Shown here: one piece after another, positions 47,241 to 57,439 of the stretch | Layout of the letters: every line of letters starts with the position of its first letter | How positions within the stretch are numbered: position 1 is the first letter of the stretch | Assembly: GCF_002835465.1 (NCBI RefSeq) | Contig: NZ_PIZM01000006.1 | Coordinates: 62,001-126,000 of the forward strand | Source of the DNA: Psychromonas sp. psych-6C06 | GTDB taxonomy: Bacteria > Pseudomonadota > Gammaproteobacteria > Enterobacterales > Psychromonadaceae | DNA length: 64,000 bases | Direction of reading: 5' to 3' | Notes under the pieces: generated by a model | Database searches by the model: none | The model's input: only the letters and a program-made list of their open reading frames with translations | What the model was told of the DNA's origin: nothing | Translations under genes and position numbers: made by a program

Positions 47241-47833
47241 TGGATATTAATGATTTAGATTTTGAGAATGTTGGAAGCTGGCCTGCGTTGTATCGCGGTG
47301 TCTTTATTGCTTTAGCTGGTGCGCTTTTTGCGGGAGCTTTTTATTATTACGTGACTATTCCGCAACTAGAGCAGTTGAAGGTTGTTGAAGATAAGGAGCA
47401 CACATTAAAAGAAAACTTTAAAGTAAAAGCTGCCTTGTCTGCAAACCTTGAAGCATATCGTGCACAAATGGTTGAAATAAATATTATTTTTGAAGGGTTG
47501 ATTAATAAACTACCTAGTACAAAAGAGATTGCCAGTTTACTTGATGATATTAGCTTTATTGGTGGTGATAACGGCTTACAATTTAAAAGTATCAACTGGG
47601 GGGCTAAAAAAGATGTTGGTTTATCCGTTGAAGTACCGATTAGTATCCAAGTCGTTGGAACCTATGATCAGCTTGGGAGTTTCGCTGCCGATATCGCAGC
47701 CTTACCGAGGATTGTTATTTTAGATAATTTGCGACTTTCAAAAGGCAGTAAGGAGCTACTCACGTTAAATGTGATTGCTAAAACTTACCGATATAAAAAT
47801 AAAAAAGCTAAAAAGAAAAAGGGGAAGAAATAA
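47240..47833 (+). CDS. pilO: Type IV pilus assembly protein PilO
   Basis: 197 residues. Membrane helix (VFIALAGALFAGAFYYYV), a coiled coil, then the PilO core (INKLPSTKEIASLLDDISFIGGDNGLQFKSINWG, VGTYDQLGSFAADIAALPRIVIL). The tail is lysine-rich. It heterodimerises with PilN. The pilP ATG follows its stop directly. Confidence 0.96.
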   Translation: MDINDLDFENVGSWPALYRGVFIALAGALFAGAFYYYVTIPQLEQLKVVEDKEHTLKENFKVKAALSANLEAYRAQMVEINIIFEGLINKLPSTKEIASLLDDISFIGGDNGLQFKSINWGAKKDVGLSVEVPISIQVVGTYDQLGSFAADIAALPRIVILDNLRLSKGSKELLTLNVIAKTYRYKNKKAKKKKGKK

Positions 47834-48352
47834 ATGAGAATTTTAATCACTTTGTTTCTCTCTTTTAGCCTTTTCTCCTGTGTCGAAGTTAAAACAGATG
47901 ATCTTAATGCTTTTGTTGTTGACGCAAAATCGAAGGTTTATCCAATTAATGATAAAATACCTGAGTTGAAAAAAATCGATGCATTAGCTTTCACTGGTGA
48001 TGAGTATAGAAATCCATTTACAAAACCTAAAGCGGAAGTTGTTGCACCAGTTAAAAATGCGCCGAAAAGTTGTCCTCAGCCTAATTTTAAACGTAAAAAA
48101 CAGGCATTAGAGATGTATTCTCTTGATAATTTGCTGATGCGCGGTACATTACTGATAAATGAAGAATTGTGGGCATTAGTTCAAGTGTCTGGCGGTGAAA
48201 TTCATAAAGTAAGACCAGGATATTACCTTGGTTTAAATCACGGCAAGGTACTAAAAATTACTAAAGCTAAGATAGAACTATTGGAGTTAGCTTCAGACAA
48301 AGATGGTTGTTGGCAAGAGCGAATCACGCAAATTACGCTACAATCACAATAA
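47834..48352 (+). CDS. pilP: Type IV pilus lipoprotein PilP
   Basis: 172 residues. Lipobox LFSC in the signal ILITLFLSFSLFSC; a flexible linker with YRNPFTKPK, then the beta domain (LEMYSLDNLLMRGTLLINEELWALVQVSGGEIHKVRPGYYLGLNHGKV) that contacts the secretin. Connects PilNO to PilQ in the periplasm. Confidence 0.95.
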   Translation: MRILITLFLSFSLFSCVEVKTDDLNAFVVDAKSKVYPINDKIPELKKIDALAFTGDEYRNPFTKPKAEVVAPVKNAPKSCPQPNFKRKKQALEMYSLDNLLMRGTLLINEELWALVQVSGGEIHKVRPGYYLGLNHGKVLKITKAKIELLELASDKDGCWQERITQITLQSQ

Positions 48353-48379
48353 GCTTAGAACAGGGATGAGATTAAAATA

Positions 48380-50518
48380 ATGAAAATAATAAACAGAAAA
48401 AAGCTAGTTACTCTTTTTTCAATAGCGGGGTTGTTGCTGAGTTCGTCTATTGCATTAGCAGAGTCACAGTTAACTAAGCTGAATGTAAATCCACTTACCG
48501 ATGGTAAATTTGAGCTTAAGTTTGAATTCAATGAAGTCATTTCTGGATATACAGATAAGTTACATTATCGCCCTAATCAACTTGTCGTTGATGTAGAAGA
48601 CGCTAGCTCAGTACTTAAATTAAATCCGATTAAGATTGAGAAAAGTGGAGTGAATAATGTTGAAGCTGAGCGCACTACTGATGGGCTTCGTTTAGTTATC
48701 GCTTTAGATATGTTAATGCCATATCGTATCGTGCAAGAAGATAAAGTTCTCTTTGTTCGTTTCGGTGAAAGTGTAGCTGCAACCACAGAAACAGATTCTG
48801 CTGAAACCGCTTTAGCAGCTGCGATTACACAGGATACAGGAAGTCAGACCGCAGTTACTCCAATGGCTAACAGTCAGAAAGAGAAAGCACCGGTTGCGGA
48901 CACAATGAAAGAAACTCCAAAGGGCTATGTTAATAGTGTGAAATCTATTGACTTCAAACGTGGTTCTGAGGGGCAAGGGAAACTATTAGTTTACTTAGAT
49001 AATTCAAGCGTAGCTGTCGATATTCGTCGTAGAGACCAACAGTTAATTGCAGAATTCCAAAGCACACATATTGCTAATGAATTTTTATACATCATGGATG
49101 TAGTGGATTTCGCAACATCTGTAGAAAAAATTGAAACCTTTAAAGAAGATGGTAAAACACGTTTTGTTTTCGACATTAAAGATGAATATAACTACCGCTA
49201 TGATCAATTAGACACTCTGTTTATGATTGAGGTTTCTAAGAAGCTAGAAAATCAAAAAGAGAGCGTTTATCAAGGCAAGGCTATCTCACTTAACTTCCAA
49301 GATATACCTGTTCGTACAGTACTACAGTTAATTGCTGATTTTAACGGTTTTAACTTGGTAATTACTGACTCTGTAAGTGGTAACATCACATTACGTTTGG
49401 ATGATGTGCCATGGGAACAGGCTCTTGATATTATTTTGAAAGTAAAAGGGCTTGGTAAGCGAATGGATGGCAACGTGTTAATGATTGCACCTGCTGTTGA
49501 ATTAGCTGCTAAAGAACGTGAACAGTTAGAAACAGATAAGGAAGTAGAAGAGCTGGCGCCGCTTTATGCAGAGTTCATTCAAATTAACTATGCAAAAGTG
49601 AGTGATATTGCGTCGATGTTATCAAGTGGTAATGCAAGCTTATTATCTGCCCGTGGCGCTGTTAGTACAGACCAGCGTACTAATACTTTGTTATTAAAAG
49701 ACACAGCTGCAGTTATTGATGCCGTGAAAGACTTGGTAAAAGTATTGGATATTCCTGTACGTCAGGTTGTTATTGAAGCTCGTATGGTTACAGTGAATGA
49801 CTCTGTTGGTGAAGAGTTAGGTATTAAGTGGGGCGTGACTGCGACGGGAAGTGATAGTGCAACATCTGGTTCATTAGAAGGTGCAGATGCAGCTAATGGT
49901 GGCACGGTAGCCAGTATTGATGATCGTTTGAATGTTAACCTACCGATAGCTGGGGCTGCTGGCACAATTGCATTCCAAGTAGCTAAGCTTGCAGACGGGC
50001 AACTTTTAGATCTTGAGTTGTCAGCGTTAGAGCAAGAAAATAAAGCAGAAATTATTGCTAGTCCACGTATTACGACTGCTAATCAACAAACAGCTTATAT
50101 CGAGCAAGGTACTGAAATTCCATATGTGGAATCAGCATCATCAGGTGCAACTTCGGTTAGCTTTAAAAAAGCAGTATTAAGTTTAGAAGTAACTCCGCAG
50201 ATTACACCTGATAATAAAGTAATTTTAGATTTGGTGATCACGCAGGATTCGGTTGGGGAAACGGTCCCTACTGGTATTGGTTCTGCAGTTGCGATTAATA
50301 CTCAAGAGATTGGTACACAAGTATTGGTTGAAAATGGTGAAACCTTAGTATTAGGTGGTATCTATCAACAACAAATTACAACAGGAATTCAAAAAGTTCC
50401 GTTGCTAGGCGATATCCCATACCTAGGTTACTTATTTAGAACAACTGCAGAAAATAGCAGAAAAGCTGAATTGTTAATTTTTGTTACGCCACGTATCGTT
50501 ATGCAAACTAAGTATTAA
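48380..50518 (+). CDS. pilQ: Type IV pilus secretin PilQ
   Basis: 712 residues. Signal peptide (LFSIAGLLLSSSIALA), two AMIN domains (about 27-130 and 185-290) for peptidoglycan binding, STN/N0 domain (ISLNFQDIPVRTVLQLIADFNGFN, about 303), N1 domain (YAEFIQINYAKVSDIASML) and secretin core to the end ([27 protein letters not shown]). A low-complexity Ala/Thr linker separates the AMIN domains. Last gene of the pil operon, followed by a strong terminator. Confidence 0.97.
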   Translation: MKIINRKKLVTLFSIAGLLLSSSIALAESQLTKLNVNPLTDGKFELKFEFNEVISGYTDKLHYRPNQLVVDVEDASSVLKLNPIKIEKSGVNNVEAERTTDGLRLVIALDMLMPYRIVQEDKVLFVRFGESVAATTETDSAETALAAAITQDTGSQTAVTPMANSQKEKAPVADTMKETPKGYVNSVKSIDFKRGSEGQGKLLVYLDNSSVAVDIRRRDQQLIAEFQSTHIANEFLYIMDVVDFATSVEKIETFKEDGKTRFVFDIKDEYNYRYDQLDTLFMIEVSKKLENQKESVYQGKAISLNFQDIPVRTVLQLIADFNGFNLVITDSVSGNITLRLDDVPWEQALDIILKVKGLGKRMDGNVLMIAPAVELAAKEREQLETDKEVEELAPLYAEFIQINYAKVSDIASMLSSGNASLLSARGAVSTDQRTNTLLLKDTAAVIDAVKDLVKVLDIPVRQVVIEARMVTVNDSVGEELGIKWGVTATGSDSATSGSLEGADAANGGTVASIDDRLNVNLPIAGAAGTIAFQVAKLADGQLLDLELSALEQENKAEIIASPRITTANQQTAYIEQGTEIPYVESASSGATSVSFKKAVLSLEVTPQITPDNKVILDLVITQDSVGETVPTGIGSAVAINTQEIGTQVLVENGETLVLGGIYQQQITTGIQKVPLLGDIPYLGYLFRTTAENSRKAELLIFVTPRIVMQTKY

Positions 50519-50535
50519 TTTATCTAGTTTTGATT

Positions 50536-50566
50536 AAAAAGCCTGAAGTTATATTCAGGCTTTTTT
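50536..50566 (+). terminator. Terminator after pilQ
   Basis: Stem AAGCCTGAA / TTCAGGCTT, 6-base loop, T run. Separates the pil operon from aroK-aroB. Confidence 0.9.
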
Positions 50567-50764
50567 CGTTTTAGTAAGTCCTGTCAGCTACCTTGTAGTT
50601 TAGATCCTTTTATTCTATTCAAACTATACACCTCCAAAGTCTGCTGGTGTGGTAATATGACTTGCAATCAGTTATCAACAATTGCGATAATACGCAGCAT
50701 TTCTTTTTTCAAAGGGAATTTCCAACACCCATTACAATAACTAATCATTGAGTACAAATTCAAC

Positions 50765-51280
50765 ATGGCAGAACAACGTAATATTTTCTTAATTGGCCCT
50801 ATGGGGGCTGGTAAAAGCACAATTGGACGTCACTTAGCACAAATGTTACACCTTAATTTTCATGACTCGGATGCTGAAATTGAGAAAAAAACAGGTGCAG
50901 ACATCGCTTGGATCTTCGATGTCGAAGGTGAAGAGGGCTTCCGTAATCGTGAATCAGACATGATTGATGAATTAACTCAGAAACATGGTATTGTTTTAGC
51001 AACAGGTGGTGGCGCAGTTGTACGTCCTGAGAATAGAGCATATCTTTCTGCACGTGGCATTGTGGTATATCTAAAAACCAGTGTTGATAAGCAGTTAGCG
51101 CGTACTTTGAAAGATAAGCGACGTCCGTTACTGCAAACCGAAAACCCACGCGAAGTGCTAGAAAATCTAGCGGAAAGCCGTAATCTACTTTACGATGAAG
51201 CAGCTGATTATACAATTGAAACAGATGAACAAAGTGCTAAAGTTGTGGCTAGTCAAATCATTACATTACTGGATTTCTAA
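50765..51280 (+). CDS. aroK: Shikimate kinase I
   Basis: 171 residues. P-loop [12 protein letters not shown] at residue 11, the shikimate-binding DSD/GxxFR region ([31 protein letters not shown]), GGGAV and the lid region KDKRRPLL. Phosphorylates shikimate in aromatic amino acid synthesis. Its stop overlaps the aroB ATG (TAATG). Confidence 0.97.
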   Translation: MAEQRNIFLIGPMGAGKSTIGRHLAQMLHLNFHDSDAEIEKKTGADIAWIFDVEGEEGFRNRESDMIDELTQKHGIVLATGGGAVVRPENRAYLSARGIVVYLKTSVDKQLARTLKDKRRPLLQTENPREVLENLAESRNLLYDEAADYTIETDEQSAKVVASQIITLLDF

Positions 51281-52350
51281 TGGATAAATTAACGGTTGAT
51301 TTAGGCTCTCGTAGCTACCCTATTTCGATAGGTGAAAATTTACTTGCGCAGAGCGATCTTTTTGCAAGCGCAATCACTGGCAAAAAGGTGATGATTGTTA
51401 CTAATGATGTCGTTGCGCCACTATATTTAGAAAGCTGTAAAGCGAGTTTAAAGCAGTTCGCGATTGATGAAGTCATTTTAGATGATGGTGAGCAATATAA
51501 AACACTCGCAACATTCGAAGTTATTTTGAGTGCATTACTTGAGAAAAAGCATGCACGAGATACTACTATAATCGCATTAGGTGGCGGTGTAATTGGCGAT
51601 ATGGCTGGATTTGCGGCTGCTTGTTACCAACGTGGTGTTCCCTTTATCCAAGTGCCGACAACTGTTCTCTCACAAGTTGACTCATCTGTAGGCGGAAAAA
51701 CAGCTGTTAACCATCCGCTTGGGAAAAATATGATTGGAGCATTTTATCAGCCTCAATCGGTCATTATCGATATCAGTTGCCTTAAAACATTGCCAGTTCG
51801 AGAGTTTGCCGCTGGCATGGCAGAAGTCATAAAGTATGGCATTATCTATGATGCAGACTTTTTTAGTTGGCTTGAGCAGAATGTTCAGCAGATAAAAGAG
51901 TTACAACCTGAAGCGCTCACCTACATGATTAAACGATGCTGTGAAATAAAAGCAGAAATTGTTGCGCTTGATGAAAAAGAGCATGGTGTTCGTGCACTAC
52001 TGAACTTAGGTCATACCTTTGGACATGCGATAGAAGCAGAGCAAGGTTACGGTAACTGGTTGCATGGTGAAGCTGTGGCTGCGGGTATGGTGCTAGCTGC
52101 TAAAACCGCGCTTATTTTAGGTTTAATGGAGCGCGCTCAAGTTGAGCAAATTATGTTGTTGATAAAACAATTTGAATTACCTCTTAATGCCCCTGAAAAA
52201 ATGAGTTATGAACATTTTGCACAGCATATGCAACTTGATAAAAAAGTCTTAAATGGACAGTTACGATTAATACTTCCAACCTCTATTGGCAGTAGTGAGA
52301 TATTTTCTGATGTCAGTGAAGCGGTGCTTCGTAGCGTAATCGAACATTAA
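51280..52350 (+). CDS. aroB: 3-dehydroquinate synthase
   Basis: 356 residues. NAD-binding [13 protein letters not shown] (about residue 104) and the substrate/zinc regions [30 protein letters not shown], and [12 protein letters not shown] with the zinc ligand His. Second step of the shikimate pathway. Coupled to aroK and followed after 5 bases by damX. Confidence 0.97.
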   Translation: MDKLTVDLGSRSYPISIGENLLAQSDLFASAITGKKVMIVTNDVVAPLYLESCKASLKQFAIDEVILDDGEQYKTLATFEVILSALLEKKHARDTTIIALGGGVIGDMAGFAAACYQRGVPFIQVPTTVLSQVDSSVGGKTAVNHPLGKNMIGAFYQPQSVIIDISCLKTLPVREFAAGMAEVIKYGIIYDADFFSWLEQNVQQIKELQPEALTYMIKRCCEIKAEIVALDEKEHGVRALLNLGHTFGHAIEAEQGYGNWLHGEAVAAGMVLAAKTALILGLMERAQVEQIMLLIKQFELPLNAPEKMSYEHFAQHMQLDKKVLNGQLRLILPTSIGSSEIFSDVSEAVLRSVIEH

Positions 52351-52355
52351 AGAGC

Positions 52356-53978
52356 ATGGTTGAACGTACTTTAATTTCATTTCCTTCTCAGTTGCAACTG
52401 ATAGAAAGGTTGCAACATCTAATCTACCTATCTTCATCGATGGTGTTTATTTCTGGTGAAAAAGGCAGTGGAAAAAGTACTTTAATTGAACAGCTCTCAA
52501 ATCAACTTCCTCACAAAACTCGGCAAGTTTTTATTACGCTTTCTGAGACAATCTCTATTCAGCAGGCGCGCTTAAAAATAATTTCACAGCTATTCGAACA
52601 ACCTCTTTTTGATGCCGATGATAGCCTTTTAAATATATTGGTATTATTAAAAAAACAACAACCTGCAGATTTAGCCCGTGTTGTTGTAATTGACAATGCA
52701 AATTGGCTACCAGTAGAAATAGTTGATGAATTAGCGCAAGTGATTCATCAGAAAGCGTTGTTTACTGAAAACGAAATAAACTTTATCCTCGTCGGAGAAG
52801 AGCCAAGTAATCGCTCAATGGTGGACCGAATAAAGCATTTACCTGAACTGGAAAATGTCGCTACGTTAGCGTTTACGTTACCACCGCTTATTTTTAGTGA
52901 AGCTCAAAAGTTACTCTCTCATTGTCTTTCTCAGGCCGGTTATGTCGCAAAAGTACAACACCAAGATGCATTAGCAAAACAGTTGAAAAATTGCCAAGGA
53001 ATCCCTGAAAAAATACTCGCGTTAGCATCAGAGATAAGCAACGGTGGTATTGAGGATAGTAACCCTTCTTGGCTAAAGCAGCGTTTCCCTGCTCTTCTGC
53101 TGATGGTTGTCATGCTTGCTATTGCAGGTGGACTTGCTTTTGTATTGTACCCACAGTTTATAAAAAAACAGGTAGAGTTTACCGAGATAGTTGAAACGCA
53201 AGAGGTACTACTAGAAGATATTCCATCTATCGGCATATCTCCTGATGAAAGTAGTCATTCACAATTAACTGAACCTTTAGCCGGAGAATGGTCTGCTGAA
53301 ACCTCTGTAGTAATTGATAGCGAATTGAGCGTTGGTATTGCAGATAATGAAGAGCGCATAACGATTCCTGAAAGCGAGTTGCTCGAGATAGCCACTTCTG
53401 AAAGCTTAGCAACGATCGAAAAACAAGATGTTGAAATATCAGAGATTAATATTGCTCCAACTGATCAAGTTTCAGATGAATTACTTATATTTAGTGATGA
53501 GAGTGAGTCAATCAAAGATGAGGTAAAACTTGATGGATCCCGATCGAATGAAGTAAATCTTAAAGATGAGCTGGTAACTGAAGAGCCATTAATCACAGTT
53601 CAGCCTCTGAATGAATTAATCACTTCATCGAAAGATGCAACAACAGCTTCAAAACCTGATCATCAAGCAATAGATAACAACTTTTTTACTGCGAAAGAGC
53701 AACTCTTAGCTGTTGATGAAAATTTATATACGCTTCAGCTTTCTGGAATGAGCTCTTATAAATCATTACAAGATTTTATTAAAGTCCATCAGTTGCCTCA
53801 AAAGGATCTATACCTGTACCAAACGATGCGTAATGGTAAAAAATGGTATGTTGTTATTTATGGGCAATATCAAAATGTTCAAGCTGCGAATCGTGCTGCC
53901 AAACAACTTCCTGGTACATTAAGTCGATTAGATAGCTGGGCTAAAAGGTATGCCTCAGTGCATCAGGATCTTAATTAA
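52356..53978 (+). CDS. damX: Cell division protein DamX (AAA plus SPOR domain)
   Basis: 540 residues. N-terminal AAA-like ATPase with P-loop SGEKGSGKSTL (about residue 32) and VVVIDNANWL; single membrane helix near 245-266 (ALLLMVVMLAIAGGLAFVLY); a long acidic disordered periplasmic linker; C-terminal SPOR domain (YTLQLSGMSSYKSLQDFIKVH ... WYVVIYGQYQNVQAANRAAKQLP) that binds denuded septal peptidoglycan. The dam ATG directly follows its stop. Confidence 0.93.
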   Translation: MVERTLISFPSQLQLIERLQHLIYLSSSMVFISGEKGSGKSTLIEQLSNQLPHKTRQVFITLSETISIQQARLKIISQLFEQPLFDADDSLLNILVLLKKQQPADLARVVVIDNANWLPVEIVDELAQVIHQKALFTENEINFILVGEEPSNRSMVDRIKHLPELENVATLAFTLPPLIFSEAQKLLSHCLSQAGYVAKVQHQDALAKQLKNCQGIPEKILALASEISNGGIEDSNPSWLKQRFPALLLMVVMLAIAGGLAFVLYPQFIKKQVEFTEIVETQEVLLEDIPSIGISPDESSHSQLTEPLAGEWSAETSVVIDSELSVGIADNEERITIPESELLEIATSESLATIEKQDVEISEINIAPTDQVSDELLIFSDESESIKDEVKLDGSRSNEVNLKDELVTEEPLITVQPLNELITSSKDATTASKPDHQAIDNNFFTAKEQLLAVDENLYTLQLSGMSSYKSLQDFIKVHQLPQKDLYLYQTMRNGKKWYVVIYGQYQNVQAANRAAKQLPGTLSRLDSWAKRYASVHQDLN

Positions 53979-54806
53979 ATGAGCCATATCAAACATCGTG
54001 CTTTCCTGAAATGGGCAGGGGGGAAATTCTCTCTTACCGAGCAGATAAATCGTCGTTTACCAGAGGGTAAGCGCCTTGTTGAGCCCTTTGTTGGTGCGTG
54101 TTCTGTTTTTCTTAACAGCGATTTTGATGAATACCTTCTCAATGATATTAATGCTGACTTGATTGCTATGTATAACATCATCAAACGCAGGCCTAAGCAG
54201 TTTATTATTGATACTAAACACTACTTTCAGCCACAATATAATAATGAGCAAGCCTATTATAAAATTCGTGAGCAATTTAACGCCACAGATGATCCATACC
54301 TGCGCTCATTGCTATTTTTATACATGAATCGTCATGGTTACAATGGCCTGTGCCGATATAATCAAAGTGGTGGTTTTAATGTTCCCTTCGGACGTTATAA
54401 AAAACCTTACTTTCCTGAAAAAGAGTTGTTGTTCTTTGCGGAGAAAGCTAAAAAAGCAACTTTTGTTTGTAAACCTTATCAAAAACTTTTCCAATACTTA
54501 CGTGATGATGATGTGTTGTATTGCGATCCGCCTTACGTACCCTTGAGCAAAAGCGCGTCTTTTACCGGTTATGCCAAAGAGGGGTTTAGCTTAGATGATC
54601 AAGCTAATTTAGCGCGCCTTGCACGAGAATCAAAGTGTGCCGTATTGTTGAGTAATCATGATACGACGTTAACACAAGAGCTATATCGTGATGCACAGTG
54701 CGATAAAATACAGGTGTCGCGTACAATTAGTCGTAATGCTGAAAGTCGTGAGCCAGTCGGTGAGATATTCGCCCTATTTAGTGCTATTGAAACTAATAAA
54801 AAATAG
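53979..54806 (+). CDS. dam: DNA adenine methylase (GATC)
   Basis: 275 residues. Motif I FLKWAGGKFSL (AdoMet binding, residue about 9), FVGACSVFLN, RYNQSGGFNVPFGRYKKPYFP and the catalytic motif IV CDPPYVPLS (about 182). In this order of genes it is the housekeeping GATC methylase directing mismatch repair and replication timing, not a restriction-modification partner; no endonuclease gene is nearby. Confidence 0.96.
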   Translation: MSHIKHRAFLKWAGGKFSLTEQINRRLPEGKRLVEPFVGACSVFLNSDFDEYLLNDINADLIAMYNIIKRRPKQFIIDTKHYFQPQYNNEQAYYKIREQFNATDDPYLRSLLFLYMNRHGYNGLCRYNQSGGFNVPFGRYKKPYFPEKELLFFAEKAKKATFVCKPYQKLFQYLRDDDVLYCDPPYVPLSKSASFTGYAKEGFSLDDQANLARLARESKCAVLLSNHDTTLTQELYRDAQCDKIQVSRTISRNAESREPVGEIFALFSAIETNKK

Positions 54807-54862
54807 TTTGTTTTGCTTTGCTTCGGTAGAATAGCTATCACATTCTGCTACAGGTAAAAAAC

Positions 54863-55531
54863 ATGACTGATTATTTAATTGCTCCCTCTATTCTTTCTGC
54901 TGATTTTGCTCGCCTCGGTGATGATGTAAAAAAAGTCCTTGATGATGGCGCCGATGTTGTCCATTTTGATGTGATGGATAATCACTATGTTCCGAATTTG
55001 ACCATTGGACCAATGGTGTGTAAAGCGCTTCGCGATTACGGCATTACTGCGCCAATTGATGTGCATCTGATGGTAGAGCCTGTTGATACTATGATTGTTG
55101 ACTTTGCCAATGCTGGCGCTTCAATTATCACCTTCCACCCTGATGCTTCAAAGCATGTCGATCGTTCATTACAACTCATTAAAGATCATGGTTGTAAGGC
55201 TGGTTTAGTGTTAAATCCAGCGAGCTCGCTTGAAGAGTTAACGCATGTGATGGATAAGTTAGATGTGGTTTTATTAATGTCAGTAAACCCTGGTTTTGGT
55301 GGGCAATCGTTCATTCCACATACACTTGAAAAAATCCGTCAAGTGCGCAAACTGATTGATGCAAGTGGTCGAGATATTCGTTTACAGGTTGATGGTGGTG
55401 TTAAAGTTGATAACATTAAAGAGATTGCACAAGCTGGCGCTGACATGTTCGTGGCCGGTTCTGCTATCTTTAATCAACCTGATTACAAAGCGGTCATCGA
55501 TGAGATGCGTAGTGAGCTAGCAAACGTATAG
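54863..55531 (+). CDS. rpe: Ribulose-phosphate 3-epimerase
   Basis: 222 residues, TIM barrel. [17 protein letters not shown] at the N-terminus, metal ligands and catalytic Asp in [18 protein letters not shown] and [20 protein letters not shown], and the second catalytic Asp in LQVDGGV. Pentose phosphate pathway. Two bases before gph. Confidence 0.97.
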   Translation: MTDYLIAPSILSADFARLGDDVKKVLDDGADVVHFDVMDNHYVPNLTIGPMVCKALRDYGITAPIDVHLMVEPVDTMIVDFANAGASIITFHPDASKHVDRSLQLIKDHGCKAGLVLNPASSLEELTHVMDKLDVVLLMSVNPGFGGQSFIPHTLEKIRQVRKLIDASGRDIRLQVDGGVKVDNIKEIAQAGADMFVAGSAIFNQPDYKAVIDEMRSELANV

Positions 55532-55533
55532 CC

Positions 55534-56196
55534 ATGGCAAAGATAGAAAATATTAAACTGATCTGTTTTGATCTCGATGGCACACTAGTCGATAGTGTGC
55601 CTGATTTACGCTTAGCATTGAATGCAATGATGGATGATTTTCAACTACCTCACTGCCAAGACGAGCAGATCAAAACGTGGGTCGGTAATGGCCTACCAAA
55701 ATTGGTTGAGCGTGCACTATTGCATGTTGGTAATCAAACAGTGAGTCAATCACAGGCGCTTAGCTGTTTCGAAACTCACTACCAGCATTACCTCAACAGC
55801 GCTTCCTGCTTATACCCCGAAGTTGCTGATACATTGCGCGCACTAAAAGCGCGGGGTTATCAGACAGCCTTGATCACAAATAAAGCAGAGCAATTTTTGC
55901 CTGAATTACTACAACACTTTGAAATCAGTGATTGTTTTGATTTGCTATTAGGCGGAGACACACTAGCTAAAAATAAACCGGATCCGATGCAAGTTGACTT
56001 TGCATTAGCCCATTTTAATGTGCAAAAGTCTCAAGCTGTGATGGTGGGCGATTCTAAAAATGATATTTTGGCTGGACAAAATGCAGGCTTGATAAGCATT
56101 GTACTGACCTATGGGTATAACTATGGTGAGCCAGTCTCATTATTAAACCCTGACTATATTATTGACCAATTTAATGATTTATTAGTGCTACTTTGA
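55534..56196 (+). CDS. gph: Phosphoglycolate phosphatase (HAD family)
   Basis: 220 residues. HAD motif I CFDLDGTLVDSVPDL, motif II LITNK, Lys in KNKPDP and motif IV MVGDSKNDILAGQNAG. The cap insertion (residues about 20-85) is that of Gph, which clears 2-phosphoglycolate formed during DNA repair. In the dam-rpe-gph-trpS order of E. coli. Confidence 0.95.
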   Translation: MAKIENIKLICFDLDGTLVDSVPDLRLALNAMMDDFQLPHCQDEQIKTWVGNGLPKLVERALLHVGNQTVSQSQALSCFETHYQHYLNSASCLYPEVADTLRALKARGYQTALITNKAEQFLPELLQHFEISDCFDLLLGGDTLAKNKPDPMQVDFALAHFNVQKSQAVMVGDSKNDILAGQNAGLISIVLTYGYNYGEPVSLLNPDYIIDQFNDLLVLL

Positions 56197-56216
56197 AGCA
56201 CAGCAAGGAATAAAAA

Positions 56217-57218
56217 ATGACTAAACCAATTGTATTAAGTGGCTGCCAGCCTTCAGGTTCTTTGACTATCGGTAACTACATGGGCGCATTACGCCAATGG
56301 GTGAAAATGCAAGAGACCAGCGACTGTCTTTTTATGTTGGTCGACCTTCATGCTATTACAGTACGCCAAGATCCTAAAGCGCTACGCAATGCGATTTACG
56401 ATGGTTTAGCCATGTATCAGGCAATTGGTCTAGACCCGAAAAAAAGTACTATTTTCCTACAGTCGCAAGTGCCAGAGCATGCAGAGCTTTCATGGGTGTT
56501 AAACTGTCATACTCAGATGGGTGAACTCAATCGTATGACTCAGTTTAAAGACAAGTCGCAAAAGAACGTCACTAATATTAATGCCGGATTATTTAGTTAC
56601 CCAGTATTAATGGCTGCAGATATTTTATTATATGGACCAAAACATGTTCCTGTGGGCAGTGATCAGAAGCAACATTTAGAGCTAGCGCGTGATATCGCAA
56701 CACGTTTTAATAATGCTTACGGTAATACCTTTGTCGTACCAGAGCCCGCTATTCCAGAGCATGGCGCACGTATCATGAGCCTACAAGAGCCGACTAAGAA
56801 GATGTCTAAATCGGACGATAACGAGAAAAACTTTATCGGTCTATTAGAAGATCCGAAAAAAATAGCTAAAAAGATAAAATCTGCAGCGACCGACTCAGAC
56901 GAGCAAGCACGTATCTATTTTGATAGCGCTGAAAAACCAGGCGTGTCTAACTTACTTACGCTATTGTCATGCTCAACGGGCACGAGTATTGAAAGTCTGA
57001 TCCCGCAATACGAAGATAAAATGTATGGGCATTTAAAAGTTGATACAGCTGATGCGGTAGTTAACTTATTAGAGCCAATTCAAGCACGTTATAAAGAGTT
57101 ACGTGAAGATGAAAGTGCATTACAAGCGATGGCGCGAGTAGGGGCAGAAAAAGCACGCGAACGTGCTGCGACGACTTTAGCTACTGTTTATGACCGTGTG
57201 GGTTTTTTGCCAAAATAG
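56217..57218 (+). CDS. trpS: Tryptophanyl-tRNA synthetase
   Basis: 333 residues. Class I signatures: TIGNYMGAL as the HIGH equivalent (residue about 17), KMSKSD (about 195), and the tryptophan-pocket region [18 protein letters not shown] lies ahead of the ATG; followed by a terminator. Confidence 0.97.
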   Translation: MTKPIVLSGCQPSGSLTIGNYMGALRQWVKMQETSDCLFMLVDLHAITVRQDPKALRNAIYDGLAMYQAIGLDPKKSTIFLQSQVPEHAELSWVLNCHTQMGELNRMTQFKDKSQKNVTNINAGLFSYPVLMAADILLYGPKHVPVGSDQKQHLELARDIATRFNNAYGNTFVVPEPAIPEHGARIMSLQEPTKKMSKSDDNEKNFIGLLEDPKKIAKKIKSAATDSDEQARIYFDSAEKPGVSNLLTLLSCSTGTSIESLIPQYEDKMYGHLKVDTADAVVNLLEPIQARYKELREDESALQAMARVGAEKARERAATTLATVYDRVGFLPK

Positions 57219-57241
57219 AGTCAAATTTATAAACAATAAAT

Positions 57242-57268
57242 AAGGCCAGCATTGCTGGCCTTTTTTTA
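57242..57268 (+). terminator. Terminator after trpS
   Basis: Stem AAGGCCAGC / GCTGGCC-TT with a 3-base loop, then seven T. Ends the aroK-to-trpS transcription unit. Confidence 0.9.
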
Positions 57269-57439
57269 TTTTTAGTTATCTAAAATATTAAATAGACTAC
57301 AACTCGTTAACAATTAAAGTGATTGTTATTTTATTGGTGAGTTCTGTACCAAAAAGTGACATTAAGTTATGGTCAATGAAAGATTTAACTTATAATCATT
57401 GGAATCTTATTTTTACTTATACTATAAAAAGGAATTTGT

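Noticed and set aside
53979-54806. Dam as a restriction-modification methylase
   Set aside because: It sits in the conserved damX-dam-rpe-gph-trpS order and has no endonuclease next to it.
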